Source: JACPHB01 sp964495505
GTDB lineage: Bacteria; Patescibacteriota; Minisyncoccia; UBA10092
Assembly (NCBI GenBank): GCA_964495505.1
Contig: CAZBVM010000001.1
Location: 1 to 64,000, forward strand
DNA length: 64,000 nucleotides
Direction: 5' to 3'
Shown here: positions 1 to 7,857 of the stretch, in pieces
How positions within the stretch are numbered: the first letter of the stretch is position 1
Layout: each line of letters starts with the position of its first letter
Program-made: the position numbers and the translations under genes
The notes under the pieces: model-generated
Databases searched by the model: none
Told to the model about the DNA's origin: nothing
Seen by the model: only the letters and a program-made list of their open reading frames with translations

Positions 1-15
1 GCAATTATGGTACAA

Positions 16-44
16 TTGACAGAGACCATTTCAGTCAATATAAT
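16..44 (+). promoter_or_regulatory. Consensus sigma-70 promoter for the coiled-coil gene
   Basis: TTGACA at 16-21 and TATAAT at 39-44 are perfect consensus boxes with a 17-bp spacer. The next ATG is at 52, seven bases after the -10 box, so the transcript would start at or next to the start codon. This is a model case of the leaderless arrangement seen at many genes here. Confidence 0.8.
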
Positions 45-51
45 TACTTCA

Positions 52-465
52 ATGAAAAGTAAAAAACAAAAGAATGGTGCAAATGGCAATCATGAACTAC
101 GCCGATTAGGCGTGTTTATTGAGCATGTTGACAGTAATTTAGGGTTAATTGCCGAACAGCACGGAGATATTAAAAAAGATATCGGCGGCATTAAAAAGAC
201 ACTTGATTCTCATACACAGACACTAAATTCTCATACCGAAATGATTGGCAAATTGGCTGTTGATATGGAGATTATAAAGGAAGATGTTAAAATGACTAAA
301 GATGATTTAGAAATTGTTAAAGCTGATGTTAAAACAACTAAAATTGATATAGAGATAATTAAGACAGATATTGAACTGATTAAAAATTCTGTAAAGAAAA
401 AAATTGATATTGATGAATTCGCGGCTTTGGAAAAGAGAGTATTGCTTTTAGAAAAACATCGATAA
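52..465 (+). CDS. Coiled-coil protein of unknown function
   Basis: A 137-residue hydrophilic protein. I start it at the ATG at 52 and not the in-frame ATG at 7, because a perfect promoter lies between the two and would give a leaderless mRNA starting at 52. After a basic N-terminus (KSKKQKNG) nearly the whole chain is heptad-like, with repeated units such as DVKMTKD, DLEIVKAD and DIEIIKTD, which suggests a long parallel coiled coil. There is no signal peptide, membrane segment or catalytic motif. Proteins of this kind are usually annotated as hypothetical in Patescibacteria, and I cannot assign a function. The reading frame is reliable; the role is unknown. Confidence 0.75.
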   Translation: MKSKKQKNGANGNHELRRLGVFIEHVDSNLGLIAEQHGDIKKDIGGIKKTLDSHTQTLNSHTEMIGKLAVDMEIIKEDVKMTKDDLEIVKADVKTTKIDIEIIKTDIELIKNSVKKKIDIDEFAALEKRVLLLEKHR

Positions 466-503
466 AAACCGCAAAAGAACCCGGAGAAAAACATCGGCTC
501 GCT

Positions 504-686
504 GTGCCCATCCGAAGCTTTAGCGAAGGAGGGAACCATATTTTTGGGAAAAGAAAATTTTTGCATAACGACAAGTACGCGGACGGGATGACGCTTCTTC
601 GCGAGATCGCCTGCACGGCGATTGTCGCGGAGATGGCGGACTTCCTTGGGCACCTGAAGGAGCTCAAGGATCTAGCCGCGTACTAA
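504..686 (+). CDS. Small hypothetical ORF, possibly a remnant
   Basis: A 60-residue frame in GC-rich DNA. Its first 20 or so codons run through a palindromic repeat (CCGAAGCTTTAGCGAAGG, about 511-528) that looks like the mobile hairpins seen elsewhere in the window. The more protein-like part starts at an internal ATG at 588 (MTLLREIACTAIVAEMADF) and ends at the TAA at 684-686. A strong terminator follows at 735-772, which supports some transcription. The start is undecided and there is no recognisable domain. It could be a small cassette gene or the 3' remnant of a larger one. Confidence 0.3.
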   Translation: MPIRSFSEGGNHIFGKRKFLHNDKYADGMTLLREIACTAIVAEMADFLGHLKELKDLAAY

Positions 687-734
687 GCGCCCCGGGCCTA
701 ACCATAGCCATTCCGCCTGCAGGCTAAAGCAGGC

Positions 735-772
735 CCCCAGCATGAAATTCGTGCTGGGGTTCTTCATTTTTG
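735..772 (+). terminator. Rho-independent terminator
   Basis: The arms CCCCAGCA (735-742) and TGCTGGGG (752-759) form an 8-bp perfect stem with a 9-nt loop, followed by a T-rich tail (ttcttcattttt). It would end transcription from the small ORF or the coiled-coil gene. Confidence 0.75.
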
Positions 773-862
773 GATTTGAAAAAGAACAAGAATTTGCCGC
801 CAAGACTGAAATTCGCTAGAATTTCAGTAAATCCGAATCCTCCAAAGAAAAACTCATATCCC

Positions 863-975
863 TTTACAGAAATTTTTAGATATGCTATACTGTGGATAAG
901 TGGGTTAGCTCGCCGAAAGGCGATAACCATTCAATGTCGGCGCAAAGCCCCGTTTTACGGGGCTTTGAGCTTTTT
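863..975 (+). ncRNA. Small structured RNA with own promoter and terminator
   Basis: A promoter TTTACA (863-868), 17-bp spacer, TATACT (886-891) precedes a sequence of about 78 nt with no good ORF. It folds as GGTTA...TAACC enclosing a CGCC-gaaa-GGCG hairpin, then an unpaired stretch, then a perfect terminator (AAAGCCCCG at 944-952, CGGGGCTTT at 958-966, T-run to 975). The segment GGCGCAAAGCC recalls the CGCAAAGCC box of GEMM-I cyclic-di-GMP aptamers, but I cannot find the partner elements, so that identity is only a weak possibility. It could be a trans-acting sRNA or an attenuated leader. The next gene, murB, is beyond two further hairpins and has its own -10 box. Confidence 0.55.
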
Positions 976-977
976 AC

Positions 978-1014
978 AAAACCCCGCTTCTCGATAAACT
1001 CGGGGCGGGGTTTT
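978..1014 (+). terminator. Second strong terminator-like hairpin
   Basis: The arms AAAACCCCGC (978-987) and GCGGGGTTTT (1005-1014) form a 10-bp perfect stem. The A/T flanks make it work in both directions. It directly follows the small-RNA terminator. Confidence 0.6.
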
Positions 1015-1021
1015 GCCATTC

Positions 1022-1108
1022 GGTGCTTTAAGGAGCCCGGGAGAGACTAACCCCAATTCAAATGTCTTTAAGTGGGTTGTCAGTACGCACCGGGCTCCTT
1101 AAAACGCC
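1022..1108. repeat. Long imperfect hairpin (inverted repeat)
   Basis: TTTAAGGAGCCCGG (1027-1040) is exactly complementary to CCGGGCTCCTTAAA (1090-1103), and wobble pairs can extend the stem to about 19 bp. Inside it, gactaaccc and gggttgtc form a second stem. The element is about 87 bp, non-coding, and sits just before the murB -10 box (TATAAT at 1133-1138). It may be a small palindromic mobile element or a structured RNA. Confidence 0.6.
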
Positions 1109-1149
1109 GACCCTTTCATTATATTAAGATTTTATAATACAATCAAAAT

Positions 1150-2079
1150 ATGGACTCTATCAAGGGTTTAAAAAAGAATATTGTTTTGTCAAAATACACC
1201 ACTTATAAAATCGGCGGACCAGCTGACTATTTTATAAATATTAAAAATAATAAAGAACTAAAAAATATGCTGCAATTCGCCGATGATAATTCTCTGCCAA
1301 TTTTTATTTTAGCTGGCGGAAGCAATGTTTTGTTTAACGATGATGGCTTTAAGGGTTTAGTTATAAAAATGGATAACAAAAAAATTGAATTTAACAGCTA
1401 TGTTGGCAAAGCAGACGCCGGGGTTTTAATGAATGATTTGGTAAGCAAAACCGTAAATTTAGGGTTTAAAGGTCTTGAGTGGGCGGGAGGGCTTCCCGGA
1501 ACCTTTGGCGGAGCAATACGAGGTAATGCCGGATGCTTTGGCGGCGAAACTAAAGATGTCGTTAGTGAAGTTTTAACAATGAATAGAAGCGGCAAAATCA
1601 AATCCTATTCCAGTTCTGATTGCCAGTTTGGCTATCGCGATAGCATATTTAAACATAATAGCGAGATAATACTAAGCGCAACTCTAAATTTCAAACCCGG
1701 GAACAGCGAAAAGTTAAAAAAAGAAGTTTTTGATCACATTAAATACCGGGCTGCGAGACACTATTTGCCGAGTTGCGGGAGCGTATTCAAAAATTGCCCG
1801 ATTCAAAATATGTCTGAAAACATAGTAAAAAAATTTAAAGATAAAATTAAAACAGATCCATTTCCAATAATGCCGACCGCGGTGCTGATTTCAGCAGTCG
1901 GATTAGCCGGTAAAACCATCGGCGGCGCTAAAATTACCAATGAACACGCTAACGTTATTGTTAATTTTAATAATGCCAAAGCGTCTGATATTTTAAATCT
2001 TATAAAGCTTGCCAAAGAAAAAGTAAAACAAAAATTCGGCATAGAGCTTAATGAAGAAGTTCAATTTGTTGGATTTTAA
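1150..2079 (+). CDS. murB: UDP-N-acetylenolpyruvoylglucosamine reductase
   Basis: A cytosolic flavoprotein that reduces UDP-GlcNAc-enolpyruvate, made by MurA, to UDP-MurNAc with NADPH. At 309 residues it is near the usual family length. The FAD-binding half carries TTYKIGG near the start, LAGGSNVLFND at about 56-66, and GLEWAGGLPGTFGGAIRGNAG around 107-127. The substrate domain has LPSCGSVFKN, which contains the serine that protonates the intermediate, and ends with NEEVQFVG, where E is the second catalytic residue. TATAAT at 1133-1138 lies 11 nt before the ATG with no Shine-Dalgarno, so a leaderless or very short leader start is likely. Together with murA, alr, ftsQ and PBP2 in this window it shows a functioning peptidoglycan pathway. 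Confidence 0.95.
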   Translation: MDSIKGLKKNIVLSKYTTYKIGGPADYFINIKNNKELKNMLQFADDNSLPIFILAGGSNVLFNDDGFKGLVIKMDNKKIEFNSYVGKADAGVLMNDLVSKTVNLGFKGLEWAGGLPGTFGGAIRGNAGCFGGETKDVVSEVLTMNRSGKIKSYSSSDCQFGYRDSIFKHNSEIILSATLNFKPGNSEKLKKEVFDHIKYRAARHYLPSCGSVFKNCPIQNMSENIVKKFKDKIKTDPFPIMPTAVLISAVGLAGKTIGGAKITNEHANVIVNFNNAKASDILNLIKLAKEKVKQKFGIELNEEVQFVGF

Positions 2080-2107
2080 GCTTGAAACCGGCATATAATA
2101 ATTTATT

Positions 2108-2464
2108 ATGAAAATTAAAATAAAAACAACTGGTTTTAATCTTACTCTAGCAATTTTAAATTATGTTGAAAGTAAGCTGAATTCGCTCGATAAAATTCTA
2201 CCTTATGATGAAAGCATTCGGGCTGATGTTGAGATTGGAAAAACCACCAAACACCATCAAAAAGGCGATATTTTCAAGGCCGAGGTTAACTTAATAATTC
2301 CGGGCCGGTTGATTAGGGTTGCGGCCGAGCAGTGGGATTTAAGAGTGGCAATTGACGCAGTAAAAGATGGATTGCAGAGAGAGATAAAAAGCAACAAAGA
2401 AAAAAGTTTTTCGCTTTACAAACGAGGCGCACGCCTTTTCAAAAGATTAATAAGAAGAGGATGA
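2108..2464 (+). CDS. hpf: Ribosome hibernation promoting factor / RaiA-type sigma-54 modulation protein
   Basis: A 118-residue protein matching the short HPF/RaiA (S30AE) fold, which binds the decoding centre of idle ribosomes and promotes 70S inactivation or dimerisation. The start KIKIKTTGFNLTLAILNYVESKL is the beta-alpha opening typical of the family. The centre contains DVEIGKTTKHHQKGDIFKAEV (an H-x-K-G-type strand) and VAAEQWDLRVAIDAVKDGLQREI, with a basic C-terminus KRGARLFKRLIRRG. The C-terminal dimerisation domain of long HPF is absent. TATAAT at 2094-2099 sits 8 nt before the ATG, so the transcript is probably leaderless. Confidence 0.9.
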   Translation: MKIKIKTTGFNLTLAILNYVESKLNSLDKILPYDESIRADVEIGKTTKHHQKGDIFKAEVNLIIPGRLIRVAAEQWDLRVAIDAVKDGLQREIKSNKEKSFSLYKRGARLFKRLIRRG

Positions 2465-2494
2465 AAATATCGCATCTATTATCCAACGTTCTAA

Positions 2495-2523
2495 TTGACG
2501 AACAGTTAATTTTATGAAATAAT
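2495..2523 (+). promoter_or_regulatory. Promoter of the ureohydrolase gene
   Basis: TTGACG (2495-2500), a 17-bp spacer and AATAAT (2518-2523). It is followed by a leader of about 40 nt with the Shine-Dalgarno AAGGAG just before the ATG at 2567. This differs from the leaderless neighbours. Confidence 0.55.
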
Positions 2524-2566
2524 ATCGGATAATTGCCGATATTTTTGTTAAGTAAGGAGATAACGG

Positions 2567-3460
2567 ATGGCAAAAATGGATTGGACGGTCGTTAAAGTTC
2601 CTTATGGCGGCGGATATTGTTCTTTAAATTTAGCAAAACCAAAAGGCGCAAAACGAGCTCCGGACGCGCTTCAAAATGAATTTATGCGTCAAAGGGTTTT
2701 TATGGCCGATAATGGCGTTTCGTCTTGGGAAGATGTTGCGTGGCACAAGTTAAACTTTGGATTCGGACGTCAAAATAACGCCAATGGTTGGGAGAGGATG
2801 CGTAAATCGGTCATATCGTATCTAGAGGTTTTAAATTTGAAACCCAAAACAAATATTTTATTTCTCGGTGGTTCTCACAGCATAACCGCTTCAACATATA
2901 TTGGAATATCGCAAAGATTTGGGCGGCAGAAAACAGGACTCATTGTATTAGATGCACATCCGGATTGCTGCCTTAAAGCCAGTTGGCCGATCCATTCTGA
3001 TTGGCTGCACTGGTTGATTGAAGATGAATATGTTTTGAGTAAAAACGTTTTAATTATCGGATTGCGTCAGATAGAAAAATCGGAAAAAGATTTTTTAGAT
3101 AAATATAATGTTAAGTATTATCGCATGGATTCTATAAAGGATGTCGAGAATTTTACAAGGTACGATTTTCCAGTTATGCGCGTTTTAGAAGGGTTTAGAG
3201 CACTCAAAGCAGTGTACCTATCAATTGATATTGATGTTGCGTCGGGCGCTTTCGCGCCGGGAACAGGTTGCCCCAGCCCGGGCGGGTTTACCGATACAGA
3301 ACTGATCAGCATGGTTAAACAGTTTAAGGTTGCCTTGCCAAATATGAGAGCCGCTGATATCGTTGAAATCAATCCGCTAAACTGGTGGCAGAAGAAAGTT
3401 TTGCGATATGACCCCACTGTTGATCTCGGCGTCAAACTAATAAAAGAAATTATTTCCTAA
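2567..3460 (+). CDS. Ureohydrolase (arginase/agmatinase/formiminoglutamase-like)
   Basis: A 297-residue member of the manganese ureohydrolase superfamily, which hydrolyses guanidino compounds such as arginine or agmatine to urea plus an amine. All six expected metal ligands can be seen: H104 in GGSHS, D129/H131/D133 in DAHPD, and D221/D223 in SIDID. Two conserved non-ligand positions differ: the usual GGDHS is GGSHS, and the aspartate of DxDxxDP is replaced (DIDVASGAFAPG). The substrate therefore cannot be named. The gene has its own promoter, an AAGGAG ribosome-binding site and a terminator, so it is an independent unit between hpf and secA. No other polyamine or arginine gene is nearby. Confidence 0.8.
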   Translation: MAKMDWTVVKVPYGGGYCSLNLAKPKGAKRAPDALQNEFMRQRVFMADNGVSSWEDVAWHKLNFGFGRQNNANGWERMRKSVISYLEVLNLKPKTNILFLGGSHSITASTYIGISQRFGRQKTGLIVLDAHPDCCLKASWPIHSDWLHWLIEDEYVLSKNVLIIGLRQIEKSEKDFLDKYNVKYYRMDSIKDVENFTRYDFPVMRVLEGFRALKAVYLSIDIDVASGAFAPGTGCPSPGGFTDTELISMVKQFKVALPNMRAADIVEINPLNWWQKKVLRYDPTVDLGVKLIKEIIS

Positions 3461-3484
3461 CCCCCAGCTGCGGGGTTTTAATAT
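3461..3484 (+). terminator. Terminator after the ureohydrolase gene
   Basis: CCCCC-agctg-CGGGG followed by ttttaatatttg begins immediately after the TAA stop. The stem is short but GC-rich. Confidence 0.6.
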
Positions 3485-3522
3485 TTGTAAAAGAGCTCAT
3501 TTTATCGTAAAATATGTAGATT

Positions 3523-6116
3523 ATGGCAGGAATTCTATCTAAAATTTTTGGGGATGCGAACGAAAGATATCTAAAAGAAGCGCAAAAAACGGTTCAAAAA
3601 ATCAACGCCATTGAAGAGGGTTTTTTAAAATTATCTGATGAAGAATTACAAAACAAAACAGAAAATTTTAAAAAGCGGTTACTCAACGGAGAAACGCTTG
3701 ATGATATTTTATCCGAACCTTTTGCTGCGGTTAGAGAAGCAGCAAAAAGAACGCTTAAACAGCGGCATTTTGNNNNNNNNNNGTGCAGCTTATAGGCGGC
3801 TTGGCGCTTCATCAGGGGAAAATCGCCCAAATGGCGACCGGCGAAGGAAAAACTTTAACTGCTACCCTGCCGGTATATTTAAACGCCTTAAAAAATAGCG
3901 TCCATATTATTACCGTTAACGATTATTTGGCGAGGCGGGATACGGCGTGGATGGGGCAGATATATCATTTTCTCGGTTTAACTGTTGGGTGTATCAATTC
4001 GGATGGCAGTTATATATATGACCCGACTCATACGGGAAAAGAACAAGACCAAATGCGCGATGAAAGCGGAGGTTTTAAGATAATTCATGAATTCTTGCGC
4101 CCAGCAGAAAAAAAAGATGTTTACAATCGTGACGTTGTTTATGGCACCAATACCGAATTTGGTTTTGATTATTTGCGGGATAACCTGGTAGCCGACATAT
4201 CGCAAATTATCAGTCCCAACCGAAGTTTCGCCATTGTTGATGAAGTTGACAGTATTTTAATTGATGAAGCGCGGACGCCTCTTATAATTTCAATGCCCGA
4301 TGCCGAGTCGCCGAAACTTTACGAGACCTTTGCTCGCATTGTGCCGCGCCTCAAAGAAAATGAGGATTATAACGTTGATTTAAAAATGCGGGCCGCTGTT
4401 ATCACTGATCCGGGTCTTAGTAAGGTGGAAAACATACTCGGAATCGGAAATATTTATGATGAAAAAGGGGCGCGCTACGTTCATCACCTGGAAACTGCAT
4501 TAAAAGCGCAGTCTTTATTCCACAAAGACAAAGATTACGTTGTCAGAAACGGAGAAGTAATTATTGTTGACGAATTTACCGGCCGGCTTTTAATTGGCCG
4601 ACGCTACTCTGAAGGGCTTCATCAGGCGATCGAGGCCAAAGAAGGCGTAAAAGTTCAGCAAGAGTCGCGAACTTTAGCCACCATTACTTTTCAGAATTTT
4701 TTCAGGCTTTACGATAAACTATCGGGCATGACCGGAACGGCGGCCACTTCGGCCGAAGAATTTCACAAGGTTTATAATCTTGGAGTTGTTATTGTGCCAA
4801 CCAACAAACCGATGATTCGCAAAAATTTGCCTGACCGGATTTATAAAACCGAAAAAGCGAAATTTAAAGCTGTAGTCCAAGATATTAAAGAACGGCATGG
4901 AAAAGGTCAACCGGTTTTAATTGGTACTATTTCCATTGAAAATAATGAGAAGCTTTCGCAGCTGCTTTTGCGGGAAGGCATAAAGCATGAGGTCTTAAAC
5001 GCCAAACAGCACGAAAAAGAAGCGGCGATTCACGCCCAAGCTGGGCGGCCTTTTGCGATTACAGTGGCAACCAATATGGCCGGACGAGGCGTTGATATTA
5101 TCCTCGGTGGTAATCCGTCGAACCCTGAGGCAGCTCGAAATGTTAGGGAGCTTGGCGGCCTTCATATTATTGGAACGGAGCGACACGAAGCGCGGCGAAT
5201 TGATAATCAACTAAGGGGGCGAAGCGGGCGGCAGGGCGATCCGGGTTCGTCGCAGTTCTTTGTGTCTTTAGAAGACAGCTTGCTTCAAGTTTTTGGCGGT
5301 GCGCGGATTAAAGGCCTTATGGAAACATTAAATATTCCGGAAGATCAGCCGATTGAAGCCGGTTTAATTTCCAAGGCCCTTGAATCAGCCCAAACCAAAA
5401 TAGAAGGATTTAATTTTGACGCCAGAAAGCACGTTTTAGAATATGATGATGTCATGAATCAACATAGGACGCTGGTTTATAAAAAACGCCGCGATATTTT
5501 ATCTGGCGTATCTCGAGAAGAAATAACTAAGAATGTAAAAAATCAAATAGAAAATATAATTAGTTTTCATACCGCGGAAAACAGCGAAAAACAATGGGAC
5601 CGCGAAGAAATTTTTGAAAATATTAAAACAATTATTCCAGTTAACGATGAAAGTAAAGAATTTTTAATGACAAACAGCGACCGGGAAAAAATTATTGATT
5701 ATTATCAAAATTTAGCAGAAGAAATTTATAATCTTAAAGAAAAAGAAATTGGGGCAGAGTTAATGAGGCAAATTGAAAAAATGATAATGCTTAACGTTTT
5801 GGATAACCTTTGGACTAATCACTTGGAAGATATGGAATATTTACGCGACAGTGTGCGACTTAGGGCGTACGGCCAGAGAGATCCTTTGGTTGAATATAAA
5901 AATGAAAGCCAGAAACTGTTTAAGGACTTTATGGCAAATTTTGAGGCACAAGTGGCAGCAGTAGTTTTTAAAATCGCACCACCGACTTTATCACAAGTTG
6001 CATCGCCGCAATCATTGTCTCATTCGCGCGAATTAGGGGATGCCAAGGCAGTGGGCAGGAATGATCCGTGCCCATGCGGTTCAAGGAAGAAATATAAGAG
6101 GTGTCACGGAGCGTGA
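3523..6116 (+). CDS. secA: Preprotein translocase ATPase SecA (interrupted by an assembly gap)
   Basis: The motor ATPase that drives unfolded preproteins through SecYEG. It is split here by ten N at 3773-3782. The left part ends in ...AAKRTLKQRHF plus one G, and the right part resumes with GTGCAG (V-Q). The family motif RHFDVQLIGG predicts only an aspartate codon across the gap, so two bases are missing and the gene is probably intact at about 861 residues. Visible motifs are Walker A MATGEGKTL (about 101-109), VDEVDSILIDEARTPLIIS, the GMTGTA segment, helicase motif ATNMAGRGVDI, and the C-terminal zinc motif CPCGSRKKYKRCH. TAAAAT (3508-3513) lies 9 nt before the ATG, giving a leaderless-type start. 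secD, secF and rseP are in the same window. Confidence 0.95.
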
Positions 6117-6117
6117 G

Positions 6118-6145
6118 GAAAAAGAAAAGAGCCGCTATGTGCGGC
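6118..6145 (-). terminator. Terminator of the HAD gene
   Basis: On the minus strand GCCGC-acata-GCGGC is followed by tcttttcttttt. It lies just past the HAD stop codon and faces the end of secA. Confidence 0.7.
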
Positions 6146-6152
6146 CCCGGGA

Positions 6153-6767
6153 TTAGGACAAATTTAGGACTTCCTCAAATGTGCGAATATAGTGATCTGC
6201 GCCGGCAAGCAGCTCATCTGGGATATGGCCGTCGAGAAAAGCAATCACAGTAATACCAGCTTTCTTGGCATGTCGCATATCAGAAGGTGAATCACCGACA
6301 AAAGAACATTGATTTAGGGTTACGCCATTCCGCTGGGCAATTTCTGTAATGACTGACTTTTTATCAAAAATATGAAAGGCACACTCATCGAATAGGTGAT
6401 CGATGCCAAATTTATTGAGCAGAGGAACAACGAGGGCATTCTGTTGCGATGTGACAAGGACAAGGCGAACACCGTTTTCGTGAAGTCGATGTAGTGTGGC
6501 TGCGACTCCGGGAAAGAGAATCGCATCGGCTAGCCGCTCTTCGTATGCAGGTTCGTATATGGCATTCAGTTCATCTCGCGATGCAGTAATGCCGCGTTTC
6601 TGGTATACTTCCAGATAATCACCGCTTTCAAGTTCTCGGAAATAGTCAGCCACGGTAGGCGGCTCTACACCGAATGCAAGAAATGTTTTCCGTCTCGCCT
6701 CATCCCAGATAGGCATATCATCCAACAAAGTGCCGTTCCAGTCGCAGAATAGAATTTTGATCACCAC
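6153..6767 (-). CDS. HAD-superfamily phosphatase (phosphoglycolate phosphatase-like)
   Basis: A 204-residue haloacid-dehalogenase hydrolase. Motif I is FCDWNGTLLDD near residues 7-17, with the second aspartate of the usual DxD replaced by asparagine (DWN), as in several HAD subgroups. A helical cap follows to about residue 85. Motif II is LVTSQ, a lysine (DKKS) serves as motif III, and motif IV is GDSPSD. The likely reaction is dephosphorylation of a small phosphorylated metabolite; the substrate is unknown. The gene has a strong Shine-Dalgarno (GGAGG, about 10 nt before the ATG), its own promoter and a terminator, and is more GC-rich than its neighbours. It looks like an independently acquired unit. 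Confidence 0.85.
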   Translation of the reverse strand: MVIKILFCDWNGTLLDDMPIWDEARRKTFLAFGVEPPTVADYFRELESGDYLEVYQKRGITASRDELNAIYEPAYEERLADAILFPGVAATLHRLHENGVRLVLVTSQQNALVVPLLNKFGIDHLFDECAFHIFDKKSVITEIAQRNGVTLNQCSFVGDSPSDMRHAKKAGITVIAFLDGHIPDELLAGADHYIRTFEEVLNLS

Positions 6768-6806
6768 TAACCTCCGAATGTTTCTGAATTGCTAAGATCT
6801 ATTAGC

Positions 6807-6835
6807 ATGATAGATTGCGCTTATATGGATGTCAA
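6807..6835 (-). promoter_or_regulatory. Promoter of the HAD gene
   Basis: Minus-strand TTGACA (6835-6830), a 17-bp spacer and TATCAT (6812-6807). The transcript would have a leader of about 35 nt with the Shine-Dalgarno GGAGG. Confidence 0.65.
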
Positions 6836-6914
6836 ATAATTCGCATGACATTTCCTATAATTTGGCAAATTCGGCAGTGTCACAGATAGGAAAATTGCTT
6901 AAAACAAGGAAAAT

Positions 6915-6942
6915 CCCCGCCTGCGCCGAGGCTTCGGCGGGC
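6915..6942 (-). terminator. Terminator after the unknown helical gene
   Basis: The arms CCCGCC (6916-6921) and GGCGGG (6936-6941) form a hairpin, with a T-rich minus-strand tail (gattttccttgtttt). It also contains a GCCGAGGCTTCGGC palindrome of the type found inside genes elsewhere in the window. Confidence 0.6.
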
Positions 6943-6956
6943 AGGCCTGCGGTTGG

Positions 6957-7826
6957 TTAAGGTTGTCTTTTAGCAATTCGCTCGTTGCGTTCGCCTTCTG
7001 CCATAGCAAGAAACAGCTCCATTTGCCGTACTCCGGATAGGGTTTTTGCCATCTCGTCGTAAATACTCGCCTCAGAAGCATTTGAGTATTGGATAAGCAA
7101 GGTTCCCAAACGATCGCGCTCGGCCAAAAGACGGCTATTAATCACATCCATTATTTCTCTATAATCCCGCGCAGTTTCTTGACCGGTTTCAAAACGCTCA
7201 ATAGCTGGAATATCGACTAATAGTAGCGACCGGAATGGACGCCTGCCAATACCTTCGCCTTCTTCGGTGCTGCGAAATTTTTCTTCCTCCTCTTTCGCCA
7301 ATTTTTTAATCATTTTTTTTGTTTCACTAAGCCATTCAATAAAATCCGGCTTTGACGGAACGCCATACCCGTCATGGCTAAAAAGAATATCGGCAGCTTT
7401 TTGGTAGTGCATATCCTGCCCAAGGTTTTTCTGCCGTTCCGTTTCTATTTTTTGATTTTTTTGGGTATCTTCGGATTCAAGCTCGTATGATTCCATAATA
7501 TCTCTAATAAACTGGAGTTCGCCACGAGCGCTCTCAATAATTGAGAGGGCCAGTGTCGCGTTGCCGTTTTCTTTTTTTAATTCTTCTATCGCAAAGTCAC
7601 TTGTTCTTTCAGCGTCGTTAACTATCTGAAGCGTACGATTGATTTGTTCACCACGTCTAAAATGCCTATCGTAGAATTCTCTCATTGCTTCTTTAACTAC
7701 AGGGAAAGTTTCTCCAATTGATTCTTTTTCAAATTCCTGTTCAAAGATCGGTTGGCCAAGTTCAATACTGGCGCCGCTTTCCGGGTCTCTAATTTCCGGC
7801 CTTCCGATTTTTTCTGTTTTTGACAT
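6957..7826 (-). CDS. Hypothetical, mainly helical cytosolic protein
   Basis: A 289-residue acidic protein that I do not recognise. It has no signal peptide, no membrane segment and no obvious catalytic motif. Long charged helices dominate, for example EFEKESIGETFPVVKEAM, ETERQKNLGQDMHYQKA and KKLAKEEEEKFRSTEEGEG. It is divergently transcribed from the nuclease gene at 7858, with only 31 bp between the two start codons. Minus-strand TATGAT lies about 13 nt before its ATG. A terminator follows. A role tied to the adjacent nuclease is possible but unsupported. Confidence 0.7.
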   Translation of the reverse strand: MSKTEKIGRPEIRDPESGASIELGQPIFEQEFEKESIGETFPVVKEAMREFYDRHFRRGEQINRTLQIVNDAERTSDFAIEELKKENGNATLALSIIESARGELQFIRDIMESYELESEDTQKNQKIETERQKNLGQDMHYQKAADILFSHDGYGVPSKPDFIEWLSETKKMIKKLAKEEEEKFRSTEEGEGIGRRPFRSLLLVDIPAIERFETGQETARDYREIMDVINSRLLAERDRLGTLLIQYSNASEASIYDEMAKTLSGVRQMELFLAMAEGERNERIAKRQP

Positions 7827-7857
7827 ATAGTATTAATGTATCATACCATGGAAAAAT

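Noticed and set aside
231..667. Two long minus-strand ORFs opposite the coiled-coil gene.
   Set aside because: They lie antisense to a gene with a perfect promoter and clear heptad structure, and their translations are low-complexity Ser/Ile/Phe-rich shadows.
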